This document shows, piece after piece, positions 12,770 to 26,118 of a stretch of 64,000 bases of DNA (positions are counted from its first letter, which is position 1; every line of letters starts with the position of its first letter). This DNA comes from Stichopus chloronotus (Eukaryota > Echinodermata > Holothuroidea > Aspidochirotida > Stichopodidae). A program made the position numbers and the translations under genes. The notes under the pieces were generated by a model that was not told the DNA's origin, made no database searches, and saw only the letters and a program-made list of their open reading frames with translations. The stretch covers positions 9,810,444 to 9,874,443 of the forward strand of contig CM037848.1 of the NCBI GenBank assembly GCA_021234535.1, read 5' to 3'.

Positions 12770-15700
12770 ACAAGCTACAAGAGCGGCAAGTCATCCTTGG
12801 CGGGTTTGCTCTCCGAGGAGTTAAAAGTTTATTGATTGCCTAAACAAACACTATGTGGCCTAGCTTTCAGCCGTCAAGGTCCCTATTCTGCGCTCGAATA
12901 AGTATTTTTAATTGTGAACGATGGTAAAAATGCAGTTTATGACAAGTTTGGGAAAACAATGACATCTTAGCTTAGTCACATAATAATAACCATAGATAAA
13001 GGCAACCTCAAATACTTCTATTTGTAAGACAATTTTGTCTCACCAAATTTTCAGCTATTGCAGGGGCAAAAACGAAAGGGAGAGGAGTGGCAAGTCGGCT
13101 ACACATCTAGCTATCAAGCAAGTTCTGTTTTTCAACTTTGCCCTCCGGCAACCGGCATAATTTCTGTATTATACATTCACATAGGCTATATGTATATACA
13201 TGCGACAATGTGACACGGCAATTTTCAGCCAGCATGATGAAAGAATAAACATTCAATTGCATTTATCATTTAGAATGTGTTAACTATCGCAGTTGCTTCG
13301 TCGGTAACCTAATATCCTTAAAATGTGATTTTTTTTTCCCTTTTCTTTTTTCTTTTTTGTCTCTTCGTATCATCGTCATTTCAGACAAGAAAAGACTTGA
13401 CTTGCGAAACACATTCACGATCAGCTGATATACTTCGATTAAGGAATTAAAGCCCGTCAGTTCGTAGTTAGGTCACTTAATTATAAATACAGACAGACTG
13501 CAAACTAAGTAAACTTCAACGAGAAATTTGCAGCTGGTCTCTCGAGTACACTCTCAAGGAGCGGTCTTTCAAAGTCTCTTTAGTAGCAATAGCGCTGGGG
13601 GGGGGGGGCAGGGGAAGGGAGAGGAGATGAATCAAATGAATGAAAACACCCTCACGTACATCAACAACGCGACAACAAAAATTACGTGCCTACGTCTTAA
13701 AGTTATCTGTTAGATTCATAAGATGCCATCAAGTCAAGATCAATTGTAAAGGTTGACTCTGGCATAATGGTCAATAATGGTATTTAATGTTATGAGGGAA
13801 TTCCACTTGTATGTTTATACACTAAAAGGAACGGAATGGGGTGCACACTCTTTCCCTGTTCGGGTGCCATCGTGCAGTCAAACGGGAATGCATTTCGCAG
13901 ACGAGTACATTGCCACACCGGTCGGATTCACTAACTTTGCGTACTCCGTGTGAAATGTATATAGGCGATCTTTAACCTGCATGCTCAAGCACAGGCGGAA
14001 AGTCAAGTCTCTGGTACAACGTAGTACTAACTCTGAACACAACTTCAGCTTTATCACATATTCAGCTTTATGCGTAAGACCATATGTTAGTTTTGGGGAA
14101 CTACCTACTGCGGGCCTACAAAAATGTGAGCCCTGTATCGAGCAACCCAAGAAGAAATGAACATGGAGTTCTGACACGATTAATGACACATTTGAATTCA
14201 AACTGATCCAAGCAGATCTTAATTTTTTATCAAAAATTTCGTCACCATACCATCTTTTTAATATAAAAAGCCTTCCCATCTTCAAATGCAAACGGAGCCA
14301 GTTTATTTAGTATGGGCAACGCATGTTAAATTGATATAGCCAACGTACAACAGTGAGCTATGTATAGCAAACAACGCTAGTTATCGGTCAAATTCGAAAA
14401 AGCAAAACTTCAAAAACTATATGCAAAAGAAAAAAAATCTATACAATTTCTATGTATTAGTGTGCAATACACGATTACGACAGTTTTAAATTATTATTAT
14501 TAAGTTATCATGGATTAAACTTTATTTGAATAGCAGCGTTCGATCTATTTTTCCATCTCTAATTAGGTCATCCCATCACTTAATTATTTAGTCGTTACAT
14601 CAGTCGTCTAGGTCGCAGATTTATCACGTTAATAAAATCAGTCCCAGTGGGTGCAGCCTGTTTATCGATTTCTTAATCTTTATGAGATATGGACAAGCGT
14701 GTGTTTACTACGTTTGTCTGACGAGTCTGACGATCAAGCGAAAAACCCGCCGTTCAAATATACCCACGGAGAATCTTTGAACTATTTTTTATTTATGCGC
14801 ATTATAGTGTCGAGTATACTCCACATGGTATGAAGTTTAATGGGACTTTTCCAAGTACATGCATTTGACAGCGGCTTCGCTAAAGCGTAACGAAACCGAA
14901 GGCGCTCGATACGTGGCACGTACGACTCCTTTGCTGCAGATCGCATGGAAAGTAAAAGAAGAATATGGTCACGTAGAAATATTAACCATTGCAAAAGATA
15001 ATCAGCGAAGTGGTTCGGTTTTTAAAGTTTAAAAACTCAGACCGCGTCACGTTTTATCTCGCTCCGTCTTCTGTCTCTCCCTCGGTGGCCAGTGGGGTGT
15101 ACAAATATTTCTGGCTCGATCTTTTGCAAAAAAACACTATCGCAAGCGTAAAACAAAATCCGATGATTTATTTCACTAGGAAGTGACTATTGTACAATCC
15201 AAATTAAAATGAATATGCAGATAACCCACTTTGTTAGAAGTGAGATGATACAGAAAAAAATAAATACCTTTTCGACATTAAGACCGAACTTAATAATCCA
15301 ACCCCCCCCCCCCCCTTTTAGGCAAGTAAGTCTGTATTCGGTGAAAAATTCCACACTTTAAGTTTTCCAGATCTTCGCCCTTGTTATTTTTAGTTGAAGT
15401 AGAAGGAAGAACTTGCGGCGCTGACTTGCAGCTCTATCGGATGCAGCCGGATATACCTTACTCGTGTTTACACTGGGTACCAAGATAAATGGGTACCCGA
15501 ACGGCGATGTCGGGACGAACCAGGTCCGCGTGACCAACACACTAAAGATATCACTTTTTTCCCTATAGGAACTCTTGGTTGTCAGATACCGGTACATAGT
15601 TATATATTAACGTACAAAGCAAACTACCGTATAATGACATTCACGACAATCTCGTAGCCTAACACAAGCTACATATTCGGGTCCACGTGCACCAATTTTT

Positions 15701-15832
15701 TGGACCCTATACAAACACGCTACGATACACAGACGGAAAACTTGGCGATCCTCGTAGAAAAAAAATACCATAGAAATACCAAGCAAACTGACGACGTGTA
15801 ACGATAAGGGTTACATTGATGTGTTAACTCAC
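12768..15832. other. Probable intron or flank downstream of the K2P exon; no exon found
   Basis: If the K2P gene continues, this region is its first intron read on the minus strand. I looked for a continuation beginning with the rest of the GYG filter behind an AG acceptor and did not find one. Poly-G (13597-13608) and poly-C (15302-15315) tracts are present. A 137-codon minus frame at 13878-14291 has no recognisable domain. Confidence 0.5.
15827..15832 (-). promoter_or_regulatory. Splice donor of the K2P exon
   Basis: The minus-strand sequence reads G|GTGAGT immediately after the first base of the filter glycine codon, giving a phase-1 intron. An intron splitting this pore-1 glycine is, as I recall, a recurrent feature of K2P genes, which supports both the family call and the exon end. 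Confidence 0.8.
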
Positions 15833-16283
15833 CGATCGTGCTCAGGACCGTCAGGGAAAAAAGAACGGACCCAATGAAGGACCATTTTACTTTTGGATGT
15901 TCTACCTCATACCAGTCATCGTACATGAATCCCTTCGTTATATTTTTCCGAACGCCGCCGATGTTTTTTAAGGCCTCGGCCGTCCAGGCTGTTTTATTCA
16001 GCTCCTTGGAGCTTTCGAATAACCGTTCGAAGAAATCGTGCATGCTCTGGTTCGCCTCGGTACGGAATCTCTGCTCCTTTTGGGACTCTAGCGCCCCGAA
16101 GACGATCGCTCCCATTAGAAGGTAGGCGATCAGCATGGCGGTGAGACCGATGTAAGAAAATAAAAATTGAATGAAGAGGCGAGAATAATGTATACATTGT
16201 GCAGCTGCGGTGGGTCTCTCTCGGGCTCTCTCCATTTGTTCTTCGAGATCTAACATCGCTTGATTCGTTTCTCTCGCCTCCAT
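15833..16283 (-). CDS. Two-pore-domain potassium channel (K2P), first coding exon
   Basis: This exon encodes the first 150 residues of a K2P (KCNK-type) background potassium channel, a plasma-membrane dimer that sets resting potential. A short polar N-terminus is followed by transmembrane helix M1 at about residues 43-66 (YIGLTAMLIAYLLMGAIVFG). Next comes an extracellular cap region at about 67-130 with three N-glycosylation sequons (NQS, NKT, NIT), then pore helix 1 with KWSFIGSVLFSLTVLSTIG at 133-151. The exon ends inside the first filter glycine codon at a GTGAGT donor (complement of 827-832). The ATG at 16283 has A at -3 and G at +4, and an in-frame TGA lies upstream at 16320-16322. The filter serine in STIG, where TTIG is commoner, and the lack of a cap cysteine are mild oddities. 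The second pore and helices M2-M4 are on exons not found here. The subfamily is not resolved. Confidence 0.88.
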
Positions 16284-16323
16284 TTTTTTTTTTTTTACTT
16301 TTCTCTTTCTTTTTTTCTGTCAC

Positions 16324-19300
16324 TCGAAGTTGTTAATTACCTACACAAGGGCAACGTTACCGCTTGTGGCATTTCCTCATCAATGTTCCTGTCATTTGGT
16401 ACCGTTGCCATTTTACTGGAATAGATATCCATGTATTATGGAGCTGATAACTCTCTTCACTAACCTGGTTTGTCCTAAACTCCATCAACTGTTTATCTCT
16501 TTGGGAGCTAAACTCGTCTTTCTCTGTTGCAGAACAAAAAATATTAAAAATCCACCTTAAAAGTCTCGTTCCACCGCATTTACATGAACGCGACTGACGG
16601 CTTTCTTCAAATCTCGGTATATTCCCCTGCTCATTTCAGCTTATCCGCTAGTCAGCCTGTGAACGAGATGCATAAAATCAAAAGTTACAAAACACATCAA
16701 GAAAACGTTATATCACAGTTTCTTTTAACTAGTTCTTCCCTTACCAAACACTGATAACAGAAATCCGACTGGTGGATATATAATCCATGGATCAAACTCG
16801 TCCGCCGTTTAAATTAGTTTCTAACCACAAAGAATGACATGGAGACATACTCACCTAGGCGTTATTATATACCCTCATATTCTACAGTTTCCAGAGAGAA
16901 ATAAAAAACATTGACATCCCTGGCGTGAAAATGCAAACGTCGACCCACAACGAAAGTAACCTTTGATAAAATGAAACCTATTGATCATAAATTTTATGGT
17001 CATATATATATTCGATTCCACCGCTCATAACTACAGCACGAGGTTTAATCAATCACTTACCATTACATAGTTCCCAAAGGGTACTCTCCTCTATAATGAA
17101 ATATCCTTGAATAAAACTCCATTTTCATTTTAAAAGAAAATATTCCGTTAGCACAAAAAGTAGAATCAAGTGACTCTGAAATCATCTAGTACAACGATAT
17201 GAATGAAACACTTCCATGGTACCAAACTTAAGGAGACAACATATTCATCTTCAGAAGATGAACACGCGAAATGTGTAAACCCTTTCAATAATCCTCAGGT
17301 AACAGTCCTACTTCCAGACGACGGCGCACGGCTGTTTCAGAAATATATATACCAGCCATCCGGGATGTCAAAAAGTTTTGATCTTGCCCGAGAATTACGA
17401 GTGTAACAAATGTGTTATATGTTTTCATAGACGCTCCTCGTGTGCGACTAAAGTCCCAGAATTCTCTGCATGTTCATAACCCAGCGGTGGTGGATATTGC
17501 GTTTCCACCTATTGCACGCCTTCGTTCGACGGACTTTTCATCTTTGCGTGTATGTAGACAGTATGTAACTGGAAATAATCTCACGAAGTGATCGGCAGTA
17601 CATTGGAGTGTGTTCACATGTGTGTATTATGAGGTTTGACTGTATACGTTTACCGTCTGCGATTTAACTAGCAGGAGGCCTTGACAGAAAATGAGGTGGT
17701 ATTAGAGACAAGGTACAATTGATTTACAAGTGGGACACACGTAACTTTAAAATCACTCTTTCTCCTTCTTCCTTTCCTTCTTTTTCTCTCTCTCTCTCTT
17801 CATTTTTTTTTTCTTTTTAAGTGGCTTTACATCAAGAGCGATGAAAACCTTTGTAAATAGAAAGCTTCAAGTTATATCTTCGTCACTATTATTAGTTATA
17901 CTGGAGTGACGCCCTTCATTTTAAAGATGTCATCGTCAGTGTTAACGTCATGCGAACATTTTTTTTTTTTTGTCAGGTACAGAGAGATGTGATTAGAGGC
18001 CGAATGCAAAAGGGCCAAGAAGTCTAAAAGTAAATATTTACTCCAAAAGGATCAATAAAGCTCGCTTTTTTATATGTTTTTCCTCGAGAACTATTACCGA
18101 TAACTAGCGACGATTCCTGATGATAGATATTGGCATGGCGAACTTTAAAAAAATAGTTCCCGTTCTAGAGGTACAGGAAACCACTAATGGGCGTTCAGTT
18201 GGGGTCTTGTTTTAACGTCACAGTTAAAGAATTCAGCTGTGTTCAGTACTTATTTTTTGTATATATTTTGCTAGAAAAGATACCTCAATTTATCTCTCTA
18301 AACTGACATAAATGCAATTCTCAATGGATGTGGGAGGCCAACTGAAAGTTGAATCGCATTTGGATTAGGTCTATTCTCGGCTAACAATATGGCAAGTTAG
18401 AATCATTATCTGGAATCATGAATGTAAACTATTCAGCAGTTCACAGTTATGTCTTTCAGTTTATTATTTACCCGCCAATTGGTCAAGCTTGATGGACACT
18501 GCACTATTCTACTCAAATATGAAATTGTATGAAATGACATTAGTAATATAAAAGATAAATATGATTTAATTTCATCTTGCAATCGGCAATCATTCTCATA
18601 TAGCATTCTCATATAGCATCGCCGTTGTGGTCAGCCGTATAGATTGTAGTTACTGTCTAATTGCGGTAAATTTCACCTTCACTTGTCATCTCAGAAAAAA
18701 TTGACAATTATAAAATGTTTATCTCTATTTGCTTTAATTAAAAGCGAAATATAACGTCATTACGTCCTTATATTGTCCGTCTTATGTGTTTGAGAAAGAG
18801 GTTGCAAACGATGATGTGAAATTGAGAGAGAGGTCTATTACTATTTCCACATATGAAAGTTAATCACTCGGTCTTCAGTTTTACATAACTGAACACCTGT
18901 AATCGTCTGTCCAGGCACGTATTCGGTGTGTACCAAGTATCTTTACATGCAGGTTAAAAAAGGGTTAGTACTGTCTATCTTCGTAGACCTGCAGTATTTT
19001 TACTTATATATACATGTACACGTCTATTGTTAATGCCTGAATAATCCCACGACTCCTAATCAGACTTGTGAGTTCATTTCCTAGTAGGTCACGTGACCAA
19101 CGGAAATTGATCCAAAACAGGTGCTTGCACGGGAAATATGGAAGAACCAGAAGATGGAGGAAATCACGGTCGCTAGCGTAACTGTATCTTGGCAAGTTTC
19201 ATAATTTACTCAGAAGAAAAAATATCTGTGGTTCAATCTGTTGACAAAGGTTCAGTTTAAGGTTTGCTGTGGGGAGATAATTCAGCGTAGCTTGGAATAT

Positions 19301-19538
19301 TACAGGTACTTGCAGAGAGATTGCCGCCGTTCCACAACGAGCTGACTTGTGTAATGTAATTTAAGTTACACCGATACAATTGAGGTAACTCGATGTCTCG
19401 CCTAAGGGCAACAAAGTAACAGGAAATACACTCATATGACGTCAGTACTCCGGTGTCATGGAAAGGCACCAGACACTCCGTGAAGGTAAAACACGACTAA
19501 TGTTGGCCAGATATACCACTTAGTGCAAAAGTTAGATT

Positions 19539-19541
<3 letters not shown>
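16324..19541. other. Upstream flank of the K2P exon, nothing recognised
   Basis: This should contain the 5' untranslated exon(s) and promoter of the K2P gene, but no defined site could be supported. A frame at 17203-17406 ends its acidic stretch at CTCAG|GTAACA, which could be a donor, but there is no other support. Confidence 0.5.
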
Positions 19542-19604
<63 letters not shown>

Positions 19605-19625
19605 CATATATATATATATTATATG
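19542..19625. repeat. (TA)n microsatellite
   Basis: An almost pure TA dinucleotide tract of about 80 bp, with one ATTA and one ACAT interruption near its right end. Confidence 0.97.
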
Positions 19626-22600
19626 ATAGGCATATACGAAACGCTCTTATTACTACTATGCTTCAAATCCCTTGCTCAATGCCATATATCATTATGTGTG
19701 CTTTCTCACTAGTTTAGATCAAGAAAATGATGTTAAAGGGCAAACATCCCCGGGTTGTACAGTAATGTGTTGCTCGTTAGCGAAATTATGCCATGCCTAA
19801 TGAGAAATGGTGATGGATCATACCGAATATGTCAATTCGTTCAATTTAAATGCCAGATTCTTAACAGATTTAGCACCGTCGGCTTTCATTTGCAAGTCTA
19901 ACTTATGTTCAAGTTAAGTGCTTAGCACACGGTAAGCAGTTGAAGGTCACGATTGAAACCGGCAAGGAGAGATTTGGCCAAAACAAGAATTGCTGCCCCC
20001 TTCCTACATCCGTACTTTACAACAGTTATCCAACTAACACCAGATGACGGTGTGGCACTTGTTAAAGCAAACCAAACCACAGCTACCTTCAATTACTGAT
20101 GACAATTTCTTCACAGATTAATGTCAGATTGATCTTTCTTTTCATATGAAACCCCAATGTAACTGGATCTAGTGGTACTACTGTACATTCGTACTTTGAC
20201 AGCTCAGATGAAAATAGAAGAAGGACTAACTAGTTATCTCAGGAAACAGACATAGTTCCATAAACAAAAAGAAAAGCAAAATACTGAGAGTGCATCCTCA
20301 CCACACAAATTCACCGAAGGGCAGCTGCTATGGTAATGTATACATGCGCACACGATTCCAGTTGAGGAACCATTCACGCTTCAACACAGGTCTAGTTTGC
20401 ACGCTTGAACGCAATCGCTGCTTTTGTTTTCAAATGCTTTTGAGGGACAAAGTAATAATTACCGCTGACGTTCCGTCTTTTCAATATCGATACTTTATTA
20501 ATTGGTCAAGTCAGATCTCATTAAGTGAGAACAATGGTTAATGTTATCAGTTGCATGAATGGAGGCCAAATCTCTGTTTACTACAGTCCATTACTTGAGA
20601 GGCGGAGATCTTAGTCATAACGATGCAGACAGGGGTGCCTCGCATACATTCATATAAACACGCACACACACATACACATATAAATACATACACAGAGTGA
20701 CGTGCTCTGTGTAAGGAAAGGTTAAACTGCGAGGGGCAAGTAATAGTTAACAGCAGGTAAAGAGAGGAATTAATTAGTCATCTTAATACGATAGCAATCA
20801 TCGAGGCTATACCATGCCATGACTGTTACCTACGTCATAACATGCCATTGACCTCTGTCTCTTGATTACTGTGGTATATTCAAACACGTTTAAAGACAAG
20901 TACCCTTAAAACCCATCTTCCCGACTAGGAAAAAGGGAAAAAAATTTGAGGAAGGGGTGGACTTCTTGGACAAGATTTTATATAGACAGTTACGGAGAAA
21001 CCGCACTTATGCTTAATGTTTTGTCAGCAGCATACCTCACCTCAATGCAATAGTTAAATATGATAGACTTATACTTCGCATGAAAAGTTACTGAAAACCT
21101 TCACACACACACACACACACAAAAAAAAAGACAGGACGCGTCTTTGCTGTATCATGAACTATTTAGTGTACAAAGTAGTTCTGCAAACACTTCCGCGGTT
21201 AGCAACTTTATGGGCTAGTTGCTTTACAAACGACGATTTATGGCGGAAACATTTTAAAATTTAACCGAAGTACTCGGATCCGAACAAGTCCCCCAAAATA
21301 AATTATTGTAAGATACCGAATACTATTACCGTGGTAACCGGAATGACTCACACCTGTATGGACATAATCCAAGCATCCGCCAACATTTCCAGGAATAATA
21401 AACGACAATATTTCAAGATTTTGTCATACGCATATGACAAATTAGAAGACGACGGTTCTCAAGGAAAATATTGTAACTATAATCAACAGGAGAAAGCAAC
21501 ATGGATTGAACCCGAACAAGACTATCAAGCGTTAATGGTAAAAGAAAGGTTTCAAAAATCAATTATTCATGGCTAATCTTGACGCAATTAGACGTGCTTA
21601 ATCTTTACCCGATCAATCATGGTTAATCTTTTACCGATTATTCATGTGATATTCCCTGACTTGACTTGCTAACGGATCCCTTGGGACGATCGTGAGAAGC
21701 AACACTATAAGACCCGGCAAAAGTTATCACTCTAAAAAGCTATATTTTGTATTGTCCGCGTGAACGAAAGCGATACTTTTTAACCAGACGTTGCTTTACC
21801 GGGAATAACGATTACACTTGTTCGAAGTGGCTTTTTTTTTTTTTACTTCATGGTTTTTTTTTTTCACTTTTAAATCATGAAGCCATGGATGACAACATAA
21901 ATGTGATTATTCACAATTATCTTAATCATCGTCCATTCCACCACGTAGCTCACTATCAGTCTATTCAGTTTTACACGTAGGCTATGTTACACACAACATA
22001 CTAACAGATACTCTACCGGTGTGACATGCGGCATGAGGCTTTTGCTTCTCTAGATACCACCTCACACTGTCTCATGCAGTCTTTGCAGGGGGAAAACTGG
22101 TGGTATCGGCTGACGTGAACGTGCAACAATCAACTTTCTCTCTCTATGACTCTATGACTTTTAAAGCGCATTATGTGGCCATGTGATAATAAACAAGAAG
22201 AGTTGAAGTGAAATTTTCTTCATGAGTGGGGGTGAAGTATAATAATCATAGATAAACAAACAGTCCTCCACATTTGTTTCTTGAAACTACAAAATGAACA
22301 CGTAATTCTCGCGCAATTGATCCATGTATGTTAATGCCGACTGCGTGTGTAGTTTTGTGGCCATCACATGTGTAACAGAAAGGAAATGAAATGTGTCTTG
22401 AATGTAACCTATAACCTATCAGTGATGACAAAGCTTTTATGCTGTAAACTTTGAATATTCATGAAGACTCACATCACGAACTTAGCATATTTTCAACAAC
22501 TGTAAAAACAGGAATGCAAAACGAAAAGGACCTTTGTTTTACATTCATTCAACTCGTCATCAAAGTCAATAATATTTATCCTTATGAAATTAAGCAGCAC

Positions 22601-24396
22601 AAACCTTTTCAATTCTTTCCAATGTTTGTTTGTTCGGTTTCTGTGTCACTGTTTGCTTTATATTCTTTTTCTATGTGTGAGTGTTACTTGCAATACATTC
22701 AACACTTTGAGGCTGTGTTCTTTGTCCCTTTTCGTTGTGTTAACTATGAAACAATGTGACTTCTGTCACGCACTTTCTCCAGGTACGAGCACCTCACATT
22801 TCCTCACCAGGGGCTTACCCCTCCCTCCCTCTATATCGCAGTTTCGATCTCACATATAGGACAAGTTCCTTCAGGTTTGAGGAATTTTGTTTTGCAAATC
22901 CAATTAATAACCTGCAAGATGAAATGACAACGAACATGTATAGATTAATTAGTACTGTCGAATATGGTGTGAAAATCTTGCCGGACACCCTTTTCTGAGG
23001 TTTGTAGGATTATGACATTTTCGAGATGGCTATTACTTTTCCTCTTTTTAGATGTGTAAAAATTGGCCATCAAAAGTTTTCTATTTTTTTTTTGGGGTAA
23101 ACTACTCTAAAGGTGTGAGAAATACGCACAGTTTCACTTCTGGGTTTTTTTTTTTTTATGACACCGATCTCAAGAAATTTTATGATCATCTATTCATTAT
23201 TCTCACTTTTGTTGGAACATTTGATGGCAATGTTTTTTATATATATGCAAATGGCACTGCATGTGAGCATGTTCTACCCAAATTTCAGATCATCAAACCT
23301 ATTTGCGTTACATTCCTATAAAAACTATGAAATATTATATTAGAGATATTTGTTCACGTGTTTTGACCTCTCACGGTTTCTGTAGAAAACAACCAACTGA
23401 ATAGGCCTACACTTCCTACAATATACTTGCCTACCGCTAATGAAAATGGCGCTACTTTTGTTACTGATCGACTAAAAAGTGTGAAAATTTATTGAACGAA
23501 AATGTAGCCTGGGATCAAGGAATGTCACAAATTAGTTTCCCTCCTCGATTTTGAAATTGGGGGGAAAAAAGAAGAAAAAAGCACGGAGGAGATATATGAG
23601 ACTTGTTTTGACGACATTATAGATACCAAAACAGATTGATGATGCAAAAGGTCTGTTGTGACAGCAAAGATATCAGATAAATTGCCACAAAATGGGAAAT
23701 CTTTTGACGTTTGATATGAAGAATCGCATTACTTAATGGCATTTGCGTAACCAGAGACTTTTCAAGGGAGGATTATAGTGTTTTAGGGTGACCTTGGAAG
23801 CCTGATCTAAGTGTAGGATATGGCGAACTCCCTATATAGCTTCACATGAAGGTTACGATTAACCCCCTGCCCCCCTTTCCCCCACCGTTTCTACTCAACC
23901 CGGCCCAAGCACAAACCACAACCTTCCCTTCCAAGTGGCTAAGCACCTACTGTGTAATATTGCCGACCTTAGTAAAGTAGATATATCCTTCTTCTGGTGT
24001 ACAATCATTATTACAGTGATTGCTACAGCATATACAAAGGTGGTACCTGAAGAGCACACAAGACTATGGTTAGTCGTCAATTTATACTGACGTGAGGTCG
24101 CTATTCGCATTTGATCGCTGGAGGCAGTTGACCTTCACTATACCATATCTCGAGTTTGCCTCCTAAACAGAAAGTTTCAAAATTCAAGGCAGAAAAGAAA
24201 AGGAACAAAAAGTATGAAATGTGTTCAAGTGAAGCAATTCTTTGGCTTAAAGGAGAATTGTTAGTAGTCATCCAGACATGCATGTCTGTGAGGTCTTGCT
24301 TCCAACCAGGGAACTATTATCGCTCCAAACAAGACTGTCGTATTTAGCTTCTTCGAAAGAGCACTAAAACAACTATTGACAAAGAAAGCTATTATA

Positions 24397-24399
<3 letters not shown>
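19626..24399. other. Non-coding stretch, nothing recognised
   Basis: A short (CA)n followed by poly-A lies at about 21102-21129. Frames here are short and none has a recognisable domain. Confidence 0.55.

Positions 24400-24473
<74 letters not shown>
24400..24473. repeat. (TA)n microsatellite at a PLE 3' end
   Basis: A pure TA tract of about 74 bp. The minus-strand tail of the PLE fragment to its right runs directly into it at 24474. Confidence 0.97.
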
Positions 24474-24477
<4 letters not shown>

Positions 24478-24550
24478 CCAGCTTTACCGGTCTAGAGAGC
24501 TCAATACAAAGTAGAGGATGTAATTTACATAATAACGAAACACTCTGAAT

Positions 24551-24590
24551 GTCGCAACCGACGGTTTCTCCCTGAGGTTCTTCAGGCGAC
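24551..24590 (-). ncRNA. Hammerhead-ribozyme-like motif in PLE tail (24.6 kb)
   Basis: On the minus strand GTCGC is followed by CTGAAGA, a ten-base linker (ACCTCAGGGA), GAAA, ACC-GTC-GGT with a following T, and GCGAC. GTCGC pairs perfectly with GCGAC as stem I. The ACC and GGT form a 3-bp stem III, leaving U16.1-U17 before stem I as the expected cleavage position. CTGAAGA fits the CUGANGA core and GAAA the second core strand. Stem II is poor: only two C-G pairs, with A opposite A at its base. That suggests a decayed or non-functional copy. PLEs are known to encode hammerhead motifs. Confidence 0.5.
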
Positions 24591-24935
24591 TAAACGTAAA
24601 CCTGGATTCCAACAAGAACAAACGAAAGTATATCAAAATACAGAAAGCGTACAGCAAAATCCGTGGTGATCCATAGTTGGATGCTGAGGGAGGGTTTGTG
24701 CATCTTTATGAACAGAGAGCCTTTTAATTCGACTTCAAAATCCGAGTTGCCAAAGTTACTGATGTCTGAGAACCTGCAGTCTTCATAGCTGGGTATGTGG
24801 TCATGGATGGCTAATTTGCCATACAGCTGTCCCCTAACCCTGGTAGGGGACAACTGTCATTTGGTCTTACCAATGCAAGATTCATTCTTATCACAAGAAC
24901 TTTTAAAAAGATGGCATTTTCCTTCAAGCTGAATG
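24590..24935 (-). pseudogene. GIY-YIG endonuclease C-terminus of a PLE, degraded
   Basis: The minus-strand frame reads AIFLKSSCDKNESCIGKTK, then an in-frame TGA, then QLSPTRVRGQLYGKLAIHDH and onward to KGSLFIKMHKPSLS before a TAG at 24590-24592. The order matches the C-terminal GIY-YIG region of PLE polyproteins: a CDKN segment, the second half of the YIG motif (CIG here), an arginine-containing TRV helix, an HDH segment, and the terminal ESLFIK..KPSL-like block. The stop after IGKTK marks it as dead. The tyrosine of YIG is replaced by cysteine. The assignment is by motif order only, without alignment. Confidence 0.65.
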
Positions 24936-26118
24936 GGGTGGGATCTTTCAATGTGAACAACAACAAAAAGAAGCTACTGACTTCGTAGCTGTGAGTTTTA
25001 TTCATTATTTTTTTCTTTTGTCTCCGCCTTTCATTTAACAAGTTCGAAAAATTCATTGCAACTGTAATCGTTTTAACTGAGGAGTTATACTATACTCCTT
25101 CAGTTACGAGGATCGACACGTACAGTAAAAAAAAAAAGAGCACAAGAATAGATGGTAATTCAATTGTGACATTCCCCCTTGGCGTTTATGTTCTTGTAAC
25201 TAATACACTTCAAAGTATTTTTTTCATACTGATCTCGTCAAGTACATACATACACACAAATAGTCAACGACCTCACTTGGCACAAAACACAATTGTGGCG
25301 TTTTCGTGTGGCTATGCTTACAACTTTTCTTCCTTTTTTGCTTTGTGAATCGAGTCTTGAAAAACTCTCCTCCTGCTTGCATTTAACATAATCAGATCAG
25401 CAGTGATCATTAACTCTCTCACGGTGGAATCTGCCTCTGAGCAATGTTCTTGGAGGGATGGTTTAAGAGGATATGCCGTGACTATGAGAGTCTAAAGAGA
25501 GTCTAAAATGGTACATTGGTTCATTATGACGTATCTTAACTTGTCCAACATGTTTTTTTTTTACTTATTATGAGCTTTTTGCAGACGCTCGACAACCACA
25601 TAGTGAAAAAACAATGATTCATGCTTACATTCGTTGGCAATGTGTTTAATGGGATTATGTTCCTCAAGACAGACCGACTAATATAATCAGATAAATGGGA
25701 ACTTTGGATCTTTTTGCTTGTGTATAATAAAACCTTTAATTAAAAGGTGCATCGTTTTAGTATGATATATTTCATCTGAAAAAAAAGTAGGCTAGAAAGC
25801 TGTGTGTACTGCAAATTTCGTTCTACGTCCGAAATATGTAACTTTGTAAACTCATGATCACAATATATTTCAAACGTCTCACCGTTTCAACATCTGTGAA
25901 TTTCATCTTAAGTTTTCCTTCTCTAATTTGTCTTTGTGCGTTGATTTATGATATAAATTAAAGAACGAATATCGTTGGTATAGTGGTTTGCAGATGAGTG
26001 AACATAGGTAAGATGCAATCCCATTTGTCATTGAGGAACTAGTTAATCGTTGTGAAAAAAAAGTTGCCCCAAAGTGGTGATAGGTTTACTTATTTTTTTG
26101 TGACTAAATATTATCTTT
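24936..26118. other. Non-coding stretch, nothing recognised
   Basis: Short frames only; no repeat or gene could be named. Confidence 0.55.

Larger units (their letters stand above)
24474..24935 (-). mobile_element. Penelope-like element, 3'-terminal fragment (second PLE family)
   Basis: On the minus strand this is the end of a PLE: a broken GIY-YIG endonuclease coding remnant, then a short 3' untranslated tail that enters a (TA)n tract. The protein differs from the PLE at 33-36 kb, so it belongs to a separate lineage. The hammerhead-like motif at 24551-24590 begins at the stop codon. No reverse transcriptase part was found upstream, so the copy is heavily 5'-truncated. Confidence 0.7.

Noticed and set aside
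12392..12843. Several Tyr/Ile-rich open frames on both strands
   Set aside because: They are translations of the (TA)n array and have no independent support.
12768..12890. A fourth PLE tail with hammerhead motif on the minus strand right of the (TA) array
   Set aside because: The layout is suggestive and CCTTGACGG can pair with CCGCCAAGG, but the core reads CTGAAAG, not CTGANGA, and no GAAA is placed correctly.
17203..17406. Exon ending at CTCAG|GTAACA
   Set aside because: Single weak donor, no acceptor and no recognisable protein.
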